Shown: one piece after another, positions 7,998-15,500 of the stretch
Position numbering within the stretch: position 1 is the stretch's first letter
Layout: each line of letters begins with the position of its first letter
Assembly (NCBI GenBank): GCA_965229525.1
Contig: OZ245886.1
Span: 1,240,001 to 1,304,000, forward strand
DNA: 64,000 nt
Origin: HXMU1420-13 sp965229525
GTDB taxonomy: Bacteria > Bacteroidota > Rhodothermia > Balneolales > Balneolaceae
Direction of reading: 5' to 3'
Program-made: the position numbers and the translations under genes
The notes under the pieces: model-generated
Database searches by the model: none
What the model was told of the DNA's origin: nothing
The model's input: the letters and a program-made list of their open reading frames with translations, nothing else

Positions 7998-10286
7998 TTG
8001 TTCAAGCTTATAAAGAACTCCATTATGTGGAGTCTTTTTTTTGTTATTAGTACATCGGTATCAGCCCAGGAAGGATCATTACAAGGTCTGGTTGTCGACA
8101 AAGATGGTAAACCATTAGGGGATGTCTCCATCTATTTGACCAACACTAAATGGGCGATTTCTACCGAAGATGGATCTTTTGAAATAACTAACATTTCTTT
8201 TAGCACATATACTCTTAAAACATCTAGAATAGGATATAAACCTGTTGAAATTGAAATCACTGTAAATGAGAGAAATCAAGAGGTTAGCATTATACTCGAA
8301 GAGAAAGTTTATGGTGATATCCTTGCCGTTGTAACTGCTTCTCGAACAGCTCAGGAATTGGAGGATGTACCGGCGCCTATAGATGTTATTTCTGAACAAG
8401 AAATAGCTAATTCAGGTGCTACAACTTTAAGAGATATTTTACTCGAGCAACCGGGCATCACATTGGCTCCCGATGAAGAAAATGCGATTCAAATTCAAGG
8501 CTTTGATTCTGATTATACTCTAATTATGATCGATGGCCAGCCAGTGATTGGACGTGTACGTGGCGCTCTGGACTTGAGCCGAATCAATGTTGCAAATATA
8601 CAACAGGTTGAGGTCGTAAAAGGCCCTTCTTCTGCGTTATGGGGTAGCGATGCACTTGCCGGTGTGATCAATATTATCACCAAAAAATCTACAGAACCTT
8701 TTAGCCTTGATGCATATGGCCAATATGGAAGCAGAAGTTCTTATGATGCCGGATCAACTGTTTCGTTTTATAAAAACCAATTGTCAGGATCGTTAGGATT
8801 TTCTGCAAATGGTAGTGATGGATTTGATTTAAGCGATAGTCAATTTGGTAATAATCAAAACCCATTTGATGCATATACATTTAATACAAAACTTGATTAT
8901 GCATTTAGCGATTATTCCAACCTCACCGTAAGTGGACGTTATTTCAAAAACCAGTTTAGTGGACCAACCTTAGCAACTGTTCAGAACGAAATAATTGAAA
9001 TTCAGGAAGAAGGTTGGCAGGATGATGCTTCCCTTCAGGCACGTTTTGAAACCTCACTATTTTCATATTTAAAAACCACCGTAATTGGCTATTCAACCAG
9101 ATATGAAGATCAATCGGATACCATTTTTGAAGATCCATCCCAAGATGATATCCGACTGAATAATCGTCAAGGGCTAGATCGAATTGAGATCCAGAATGAT
9201 TACTCCTGGGATAGCAGTAACATAACCACATTCGGTGGTGGTGGTTCGGCTGAGTTTGTTCGTGCCGAAAGATATCAGGGTAAACGAACGCAAAGCGGGA
9301 ACTTCGCTTTTCTACAACATCAGCTATTTCTTGGCGAGACTCTATATTTAATTGCCGGTGCCCGATTAGATAATCATTCAACGTACGAAAGCTACCTTAG
9401 TCCAAAGCTAGCCGCACGTTTTTCAATTACTGACAACATTAACCTCCGCGCATCTGTAGGTCAGGGTTTTAAGGCTCCGGATTTTCGAACTCTATATCTA
9501 AATTTTGATAACGCAGGTAGTGGTTATCGAATTTTTGGCGCACAGAATATTCTTGCCGAAATTGCTGATTTTGATCAACAAGGATTGATTTCGCGTTACC
9601 TGGTCGATGTCTCAAATCTTGGTGACCTGGAGCCTGAATATTCTACCGCTTACAACATCGGTACCAATTTAAGAATTGAAGATCTTGGACTCGCTTTCTC
9701 TATCAATGCGTTTAGAAACGATGCACAGAATTTGATCGATGCCCGTGAAGTCATCGAATTATCGGATCAGTCTACCATTTTTGGGTACTTAAACATTAAT
9801 AAAGCGAGAACTCAGGGACTTGAATTTGAAAGTACTATTACTCCGATCAAAGGCTTAACCGCTAGTATTGGGTATCAGTATTTAGATGCCGTTGAGCTAA
9901 TTACTGAGGAAAGAACCGTCATTGAAAATGGCCGGGTTGTCACTAAAGATTTTGAAAGAGAAATCCCATTACCAAAGCGTCCGAAGCATTCCGGAAATCT
10001 TAAAATCTTTTATCGTGAACCATTTTTTGATACAGAGATATCGTTAAGAGGGATTTTTAGAGGCGAATACTTTTTTAATGATAATAACGGAGACGGACGT
10101 GCAATTAAAGCAGACGATGATTTTGTAGATGCACACTCCATTTGGAATTTAACTCTTACAAAACGCATCGATTCCAGGATCAGATTGCAAATTGGTGCTA
10201 ATAATCTACTGGGACACACCGATGAAGTTTACTTGCCCGCACAACCCGGTACAACCCTCTACTCTCGAATATTTTTTGAATTCTAA
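7998..10286 (+). CDS. hmuR: TonB-dependent outer-membrane receptor for haem (HmuR-like)
   Basis: A 762-residue TonB-dependent receptor. I keep the TTG start because it gives a signal peptide with a basic n-region (MFKLIKN...SVSAQ); the ATG at 8025 would leave no positive charge. A carboxypeptidase-regulatory-like domain (about 26-105) precedes the plug (about 110-225, with SALWGSDALAGVINIITK) and a 22-strand barrel ending in Phe (RIFFEF). GQGFKAPDFRTLY corresponds to the FRAP box and GDLEPEYS to the NPNL box of haem receptors. A haem substrate is inferred mainly from the hmuYSTUV genes that follow. It imports haem across the outer membrane using TonB energy. Confidence 0.9.
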   Translation: MFKLIKNSIMWSLFFVISTSVSAQEGSLQGLVVDKDGKPLGDVSIYLTNTKWAISTEDGSFEITNISFSTYTLKTSRIGYKPVEIEITVNERNQEVSIILEEKVYGDILAVVTASRTAQELEDVPAPIDVISEQEIANSGATTLRDILLEQPGITLAPDEENAIQIQGFDSDYTLIMIDGQPVIGRVRGALDLSRINVANIQQVEVVKGPSSALWGSDALAGVINIITKKSTEPFSLDAYGQYGSRSSYDAGSTVSFYKNQLSGSLGFSANGSDGFDLSDSQFGNNQNPFDAYTFNTKLDYAFSDYSNLTVSGRYFKNQFSGPTLATVQNEIIEIQEEGWQDDASLQARFETSLFSYLKTTVIGYSTRYEDQSDTIFEDPSQDDIRLNNRQGLDRIEIQNDYSWDSSNITTFGGGGSAEFVRAERYQGKRTQSGNFAFLQHQLFLGETLYLIAGARLDNHSTYESYLSPKLAARFSITDNINLRASVGQGFKAPDFRTLYLNFDNAGSGYRIFGAQNILAEIADFDQQGLISRYLVDVSNLGDLEPEYSTAYNIGTNLRIEDLGLAFSINAFRNDAQNLIDAREVIELSDQSTIFGYLNINKARTQGLEFESTITPIKGLTASIGYQYLDAVELITEERTVIENGRVVTKDFEREIPLPKRPKHSGNLKIFYREPFFDTEISLRGIFRGEYFFNDNNGDGRAIKADDDFVDAHSIWNLTLTKRIDSRIRLQIGANNLLGHTDEVYLPAQPGTTLYSRIFFEF

Positions 10287-10307
10287 AATCAAACATCACA
10301 ACAAACA

Positions 10308-10904
10308 ATGAAAAATAAACTATTCCTATTCATCCTAAGCTCAACTTTGCTTGTCACAGCATGTAAAGATAGCGGAAACAGTGGCCCTGATAATTTCACA
10401 GGTGAATTCGTTACCGCGACAGATATCGTGGCTGGTGAAAATGGCTTTACTTTTTTTAGTTTAAGAACTGGCCAGTCAGTGGCTGATTCAAACTCAACAA
10501 ATTGGGATATTGGATTCCAAAATGCCGGTTTCGAAATCTTCATCATAACCAATGGTGGAACTCGTGGCCCGGGTGAAGGTGGCGGAATCTTGCTTGATGT
10601 TGCATTTGACGATGTAACTGAAGTACCAGCTGATGGCGACTTTACCGTGGAAAGCAATGACACATATTCAATTAACCCGGCACCGGGTGGATGGTGGATT
10701 TACACGGCTGAGGCGATGACTCCAAACCACGCTGTATTGCCTAAAACCCCACATACTATCTTAGTGAGAAATGCAGATGGCGAGAGCTATGCAAAGATTG
10801 AAATCATGAATTACTATGAGGGCAATCCTGATACTTCAACTCCGGAATTTGCAGAGTTCAGAACAGACCAGCTTCAGGTTACTTTACATTTAAGTATGAA
10901 GTAA
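10308..10904 (+). CDS. hmuY: HmuY-family haem-binding lipoprotein
   Basis: A 198-residue predicted lipoprotein with lipobox Cys19 (LVTACK). The HmuY-family pattern is clear: an opening strand with FFSLRTGQSV, then TNWDIGFQN, GGTRGPGEGGG, and the closing KTPHTILVRNADGESYAKIEIMNYY, followed by a last beta strand. HmuY captures haem, often from host or environmental haemoproteins, and hands it to HmuR. I cannot point to the two His ligands of P. gingivalis HmuY here, so the haem-coordinating residues may differ. It starts 21 bp after hmuR and is followed by a hairpin terminator. Confidence 0.86.
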   Translation: MKNKLFLFILSSTLLVTACKDSGNSGPDNFTGEFVTATDIVAGENGFTFFSLRTGQSVADSNSTNWDIGFQNAGFEIFIITNGGTRGPGEGGGILLDVAFDDVTEVPADGDFTVESNDTYSINPAPGGWWIYTAEAMTPNHAVLPKTPHTILVRNADGESYAKIEIMNYYEGNPDTSTPEFAEFRTDQLQVTLHLSMK

Positions 10905-10933
10905 TCGACTAATCATTTCTGATTACACTTTTT

Positions 10934-10966
10934 AAAACCCGTGTCATTCGATTCGGGTTTTTTTTT
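10934..10966 (+). terminator. terminator between hmuY and hmuS
   Basis: Stem AAAACCCG (10934-10941) pairs with CGGGTTTT (10954-10961) around a 12-nt loop, with a long T-run. It separates the surface genes hmuRY from the inner hmuSTUV genes. Confidence 0.72.
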
Positions 10967-10980
10967 GGTTTAATCTTCTT

Positions 10981-11001
10981 AATTTAGAAGCAGTCTAAAT
11001 T
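10981..11001. promoter_or_regulatory. perfect palindrome resembling a DtxR/MntR-type metal-repressor operator
   Basis: Perfect 8-bp arms AATTTAGA and TCTAAATT flank AGCAG, 21 bp before the hmuS start. The inner half sites TTTAG/CTAAA at this spacing resemble operators of the DtxR/IdeR/MntR family of Fe/Mn-dependent repressors. An approximate second copy (TTT...TCTAAA, 7964-7980) lies just before hmuR. Iron-dependent control of a haem locus would be expected, but the repressor is not in the window. Confidence 0.5.
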
Positions 11002-11021
11002 AAAATAACTGTTTCTCATCC

Positions 11022-12065
11022 ATGAATAATATAGAGGAATTGAAGTCCGCCTGGACGAGGTTAAAAGAGGAAAATCCAAAGCTGAGAATTAAAGATGCCG
11101 CAGCACAACTAGAAGTATCGGAAGTGCAGCTAGTTCAATGCATGGAGGGTGTAACTCGCCTTTCCAATGACTGGCCAGGACTTTTTGCAGAAATCGAGAA
11201 TCTAGGTTATGTAATGGCTCTAACCCGAAATGAATCTGTAGTTCATGAGCGAAAGGGTGAATATCATAACATATCTTTTAATGGTCATGTTGGACTAGTT
11301 CTGGATCCAAATATTGATCTTCGAATCTTCCCAAGACTTTTCGCATATGCTTTTGCAGTTCCAGTTAAAAACCCAAGAGGTGAATTATTAAGCGTTCAGT
11401 TCTTTAACGCTTTTGGAACAGCCGTTCACAAAATTTATTTGATGAATGAAGAAGGTAAAAAGGCATATCATTCATTGATTTCGAAGTTTACACATGAAGA
11501 TCAGTCCGGAAAAATTGAAGTCAAAAAAGGAACTCCACCCGCTACCTATGAAACAACAGAAGAAATTGATGTTGAAGGATTCTTAAATGAGTGGGCAGCA
11601 CTTCAAGATACGCACGACTTCTATCCACTAATTAGAAAGTATAAAGTAGAACGAACCAAAGCCCTAGAATTAGCTGAAGGTAGATTTACTGAAAAAGTTG
11701 ATAATTCAGCGACTGAAGCAATGCTTCAGAAAGCCGCTGACCAACAAGTTTCAATTATGGTTTTTGTGAGTAGTGGCGCTGTTATTCAAATTCACACCGG
11801 TGAAGTTCACAATATCAAAAAAATGGATAATTGGTTGAACGTTATGGACCCAGAGTTCAATCTCCATTTAAGAGAAGATCACATCGCAAAAAGCTGGATT
11901 GTTGAAAAGCCAACGGAAGACGGCATTGTTACATCTCTAGAAATTTTTGATGCTGAGAACAACAATATTGCAACCTTCTTTGGTGCACGTAAACCTGGAA
12001 TTCCAGAATTACAATCTTGGAGAGACCTTATTGCTGAAGTGAAAAGTGAACAAGTCATCGCATGA
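11022..12065 (+). CDS. hmuS: haem-degrading/haem-chaperone protein HmuS (HemS/ChuS family)
   Basis: A 347-residue cytoplasmic protein made of two homologous halves (about 1-170 and 185-347), the standard HemS/ChuS layout. The C-terminal half carries the highly conserved run from IQIHTGEVHNI through WLNVMDPEFNLHLR to ATFFGARKPG and a final WRDLI; the N-half has the matching VVHERKGEYHNISFNGHVG. The family binds haem delivered by HmuTUV and either degrades it oxidatively to release iron or transfers it. The stop overlaps hmuT by 4 bp (ATGA). Confidence 0.93.
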   Translation: MNNIEELKSAWTRLKEENPKLRIKDAAAQLEVSEVQLVQCMEGVTRLSNDWPGLFAEIENLGYVMALTRNESVVHERKGEYHNISFNGHVGLVLDPNIDLRIFPRLFAYAFAVPVKNPRGELLSVQFFNAFGTAVHKIYLMNEEGKKAYHSLISKFTHEDQSGKIEVKKGTPPATYETTEEIDVEGFLNEWAALQDTHDFYPLIRKYKVERTKALELAEGRFTEKVDNSATEAMLQKAADQQVSIMVFVSSGAVIQIHTGEVHNIKKMDNWLNVMDPEFNLHLREDHIAKSWIVEKPTEDGIVTSLEIFDAENNNIATFFGARKPGIPELQSWRDLIAEVKSEQVIA

Positions 12066-12970
12066 AAAAGCTGACCCTCCTTTTTTTGTTTATTGGGTTT
12101 TCAAGCCTCACTTTAGCCCAAATTACTATTACAAGTGCTGATGGTGTTGAAACGTTGGTTTCGGATGACTCTAAAATCATTACTGTTGGTGGCGCAATAA
12201 CTGAAACAGTGTATGCACTCGAAAAATGGAGCAATGTGATTGCCACAGATCCATCCAGCACCTATCCTCCTGAAGTATTTAGAATGCCACGTGTTCCATA
12301 CGTGAGAAACCTAACCTCAGAAGGATTGCTTTCAATGAACTCTTCATTGATTATATCCTCAGACGAAGCGAAACCAGCAAGTGCTATTCAACAAATTCGC
12401 GATGCAGGCACTCCTATTTTATTAGTGAAAGAGGAAAAATCTCTGGATGGTGTAATCCATAAACTGCAAACTATTGGAGCTGCTCTCAGTTCTGAGGGCA
12501 AAGCTGCTGAGTTAATTGGACTCAACAAAAGTAATTATCAAAAAGCTGCAGAATTACGTGAATCTTTACAGACTAAACCTCGCGTAATGTTTGTTCTGGA
12601 AACTAGAAACGGAAGCAGTTTCATGGTTGCAGGTGCGGGAACTGGAGCCGACAAAATGCTGGGTTTAGCAGGGGCCGAAAACGTATTTAGCTCTATAAAT
12701 GGATATCGTCCTGTTTCGAACGAAGCGATTCTTTCAGCTAATCCAGATTATGTTCTAATGTTTGATACTCGTTTTGATGGTATCAATGACGGGTTAAGAA
12801 ATACTCCAGGAGTGAATCTTATTTCCGCTGTACAAAACGATCATATAATAGGAATAGATGGAAATTTCATATTGGGATTTGGTCCTCGTTTTGGTGAAGC
12901 GATTCTTGCCTTAATGGATGTGCTACATCCGGAATTATTGACTGAAGTAATAGCCACAGATCCCGAATGA
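12062..12970 (+). CDS. hmuT: haem ABC transporter periplasmic binding protein
   Basis: A 302-residue protein with a clear signal peptide (MKKLTLLFLFIGFSSLTLAQ) and a helical-backbone (class III) substrate-binding fold: an N-lobe starting IITVGGAITETVYAL, a long linker helix around residues 155-175, and a C-lobe with PRVMFVLETRNGSSFMVAGAGTGADKMLGLAGAENVF. The motif AGTGADKMLxLAGAxN is typical of HmuT. It carries haem from the TonB receptor to the HmuUV permease in the periplasm. It overlaps both hmuS and hmuU by 4 bp. Confidence 0.92.
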   Translation: MKKLTLLFLFIGFSSLTLAQITITSADGVETLVSDDSKIITVGGAITETVYALEKWSNVIATDPSSTYPPEVFRMPRVPYVRNLTSEGLLSMNSSLIISSDEAKPASAIQQIRDAGTPILLVKEEKSLDGVIHKLQTIGAALSSEGKAAELIGLNKSNYQKAAELRESLQTKPRVMFVLETRNGSSFMVAGAGTGADKMLGLAGAENVFSSINGYRPVSNEAILSANPDYVLMFDTRFDGINDGLRNTPGVNLISAVQNDHIIGIDGNFILGFGPRFGEAILALMDVLHPELLTEVIATDPE

Positions 12971-14040
12971 AGTATGGCTTCTGGATTAATCTATATAAAA
13001 AGCCAGTTTTAACTATCGTTGGGCTGGTTTTTGCGCTTTTAGGTGTAGCTGTTATATCTATAGGTTCAGGAGCTGTTGCAATCCCCGCGAAGGATGTAGT
13101 CATTATTTTGCTTGATTACATTGGGCTATACCATAGCGATGATCAACTTGCTCAATATTCAGCCATAGTACAGGGTATTCGATTACCAAGAGTTATAATG
13201 GGGATTCTTGTCGGTGCTACATTAGCTGTTTCAGGTGCTGCATTACAGGGTTTGTTTCGAAATCCACTTGCTGATCCTACATTAATTGGCGTTTCAAGTG
13301 GCGCTGCATTTTTTGCTGCATGTGTAATAATACTTGGTAGTTCTTTAGTTGAACTTTTACCAGGATTTCTATCCTCATTAACTTTACCAATTGCTGCATT
13401 TTTTGGAGGATTGTTTGCCACCTGGCTTGTCTATGTAATATCAACTAAGTCGGGCCGAACAAGTGTGGCAACCATGTTGCTTGCAGGAATTGCTATCAAT
13501 GCATTAGCAGCGGCTGGAATAGGTATGTTAGTCTTTACTGCAGATGATCTTCAAATCCGTGATCTAACTTTTTGGACACTAGGAAGCCTGGTTAGTTCAA
13601 CCTGGAGTACCGTTCAATCCTCTTTTTTCTTTTTGATGATTCCAATTATTGGCTTACCAATATTGTCAAAATCGATGAATGTAATGATGCTTGGTGAGCA
13701 GGAAGCTCGCCATTTGGGGGTTAAAACTCAGTTAATCAAAAAGCTGGTTGTCTTAATTACTGCTATCGGAATTGGATCTGCAGTGGCTGTTAGTGGCATC
13801 ATAGGTTTTGTTGGTCTAGTAGTGCCACACTTACTTCGACTTTTTATGGGACCAGATAATCGGTTTCTGATCCCTGCGTCTATTTTATTGGGTGCTTTAT
13901 TGTTAATAGCCTCAGATTTGTTTGCCCGATTGATTGTGGTACCCGCTGAACTACCAATTGGAATAGTTACCAGCATAATTGGCGCTCCCTTCTTCTTGTG
14001 GTTGTTAATGCGAAATAGAAATCTGACAAATTATCTATGA
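12967..14040 (+). CDS. hmuU: haem ABC transporter permease (FecCD family)
   Basis: A 357-residue inner-membrane protein with about ten hydrophobic helices and FecCD signatures: RLPRVIMGILVGATLAVSGAALQGLFRNPLADPTLIGVSSGAA near residue 75-115, and GFVGLVVPHLLR in the second half, which is the coupling-helix region contacting the ATPase. It forms the translocation pathway for haem with HmuV. Overlaps of 4 bp on both sides indicate translational coupling within hmuSTUV. Confidence 0.94.
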   Translation: MKYGFWINLYKKPVLTIVGLVFALLGVAVISIGSGAVAIPAKDVVIILLDYIGLYHSDDQLAQYSAIVQGIRLPRVIMGILVGATLAVSGAALQGLFRNPLADPTLIGVSSGAAFFAACVIILGSSLVELLPGFLSSLTLPIAAFFGGLFATWLVYVISTKSGRTSVATMLLAGIAINALAAAGIGMLVFTADDLQIRDLTFWTLGSLVSSTWSTVQSSFFFLMIPIIGLPILSKSMNVMMLGEQEARHLGVKTQLIKKLVVLITAIGIGSAVAVSGIIGFVGLVVPHLLRLFMGPDNRFLIPASILLGALLLIASDLFARLIVVPAELPIGIVTSIIGAPFFLWLLMRNRNLTNYL

Positions 14041-14822
14041 TTACGGCATCAAACATATCAGTTAAAATTCCTTCTGGTAAACTGTTGGTTGATGATTTTT
14101 CAATTAGCATTAAGCCGAATCAGCTTACAGCCATTATTGGGAAAAATGGGGCAGGTAAATCAACTGCTTTAAAAGCAATTTGTGGAGATATTGATCTAAA
14201 TACAGGTTCAGTTTCAATTGCGGGAAAGTCATCCTCTCAGATTCAGGAATTGGCAAAGCAACGTGCGGTTGTTCGTCAAAAATCTGATTTAGAATTTGAG
14301 TTTTCAGTACGTGAGATTGTTGCTCTTGGAAGAAGTCCCTATTCAGGTTTTTTTACGTCCGCCAAAGATCAGGTAATCATCAAAAAATGCCTGGAAAAAG
14401 TTGATGCGTTTCACCTGGTCGATCGTATCTACACAACTTTATCGGGTGGTGAACAACAACGTGTTCAATTTGCTAGAGCGCTATCACAGATTTGGGATCT
14501 TATCAACCAGAAAAAACCCTCTTATCTTTTGTTAGATGAACCATTGGCTAGTTTGGATGTAGCCCATCAACATGAAATGATGCATGTATTGAAGCAACTA
14601 TGTGAGAATAATGTAGGAGTCTTAATTATTCTGCATGACTTAAATCTTGCTGCACAATACGCTGATGTGGTTCACATTCTTAAAGATGGAAAGACAGTTG
14701 CTGAAGGGACTCCATTCGATGTGTTTACTGAGGAAATTATCTTCGACGCTTTTGACCATCCGGTAAGTGTAGTTCCGCATCCTAAAATTCACTGTCCCCT
14801 GATAATTGCATCAGGAAATTGA
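14037..14822 (+). CDS. hmuV: haem ABC transporter ATP-binding protein
   Basis: A 261-residue ABC ATPase with all motifs: Walker A GKNGAGKST (about 36-44), Q-loop region RQKSDLEFEF, signature LSGGEQQRVQFARAL, Walker B YLLLDEPLASLD and switch HDLNLAAQYADV. Haem-type members contain the characteristic insert before Walker B (IWDLINQKKPS), which is present here. It energises HmuU-mediated haem import. It is the last gene of the hmuSTUV run; no hairpin terminator is visible after it. Confidence 0.94.
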   Translation: MITASNISVKIPSGKLLVDDFSISIKPNQLTAIIGKNGAGKSTALKAICGDIDLNTGSVSIAGKSSSQIQELAKQRAVVRQKSDLEFEFSVREIVALGRSPYSGFFTSAKDQVIIKKCLEKVDAFHLVDRIYTTLSGGEQQRVQFARALSQIWDLINQKKPSYLLLDEPLASLDVAHQHEMMHVLKQLCENNVGVLIILHDLNLAAQYADVVHILKDGKTVAEGTPFDVFTEEIIFDAFDHPVSVVPHPKIHCPLIIASGN

Positions 14823-14879
14823 TTTGACGTCGTTATAGAAATCTGATTTATTATAGATCATCATTAATAATTGCTTTCT

Positions 14880-15374
14880 ATGCGTACCACTCTATTCATT
14901 TTAGCTTTATTACTTTTCAACAACCATGCGATTGCTCAAAATGAAGTACTCCGTGAGCTAAGTTCTTTGGCAGGAATATCAGAATTTGGTGTTGTCGTTA
15001 ACATAGAAAAACCAGGTTCACTTGAAGTTGAAAATCTCGATCCGGGTACCATTCGAGATGGCATTATTCAGAATTTTACTGATTTGCCTATTACAATCCT
15101 GAATGATGCAATCCTTCGCCAATCCGACCAATTTCCCATCTTGCACATACATGTCAATGTGATGAAAGCCTCTAATGGCACCTATCCTTTTTCAATAGAA
15201 ATGAACTTCTATCAACCGGTTAAACTCGTTTTGAACAGAGATTTACAAAGCATGGCTTCCACTTGGAATAAAGGTCAGGTTGGTATCGTTTCAGAAAATA
15301 TGCTACAAATGATTATCGATGAAGCTATTTTTGCAAGCAATATTTTTAAAGATGAATTCATCAGAATGAACTGA
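14880..15374 (+). CDS. exported protein of unknown function downstream of hmuV
   Basis: I start at the ATG at 14880 (an in-frame TTG lies at 14871): MRTTLFILALLLFNNHAIAQ is a textbook signal peptide with an AxA-type site. The mature part is about 145 residues of mixed alpha/beta, including VVVNIEKPG, LHIHVNVMKA and a strand pair YPFSIEMNFYQPVKL, ending with a helix. No Cys and no recognised family. It resembles small periplasmic proteins encoded singly in Bacteroidota genomes. Being 58 bp after hmuV with no terminator between, it may be read through from the haem operon, which is only positional evidence. Confidence 0.68.
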   Translation: MRTTLFILALLLFNNHAIAQNEVLRELSSLAGISEFGVVVNIEKPGSLEVENLDPGTIRDGIIQNFTDLPITILNDAILRQSDQFPILHIHVNVMKASNGTYPFSIEMNFYQPVKLVLNRDLQSMASTWNKGQVGIVSENMLQMIIDEAIFASNIFKDEFIRMN

Positions 15375-15441
15375 TGACCATCCTCTTAACATTTTTTAAA
15401 GCTTAAACATTTAAAGAATTGTTACGTAGCGACTCAATTGC

Positions 15442-15471
15442 TTGGATTCTGAAATCCTTGTTTTATCTTTA
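15442..15471 (+). promoter_or_regulatory. Bacteroidota-type promoter for the beta-propeller cluster
   Basis: TTG (15442-15444), 19 bp spacer, then TATCTTTA (15464-15471), one mismatch to the TAnnTTTG -7 consensus, 30 bp before the start at 15501. Confidence 0.55.
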
Positions 15472-15500
15472 ATTAAACTTTTATCACAACTATCTACTCT

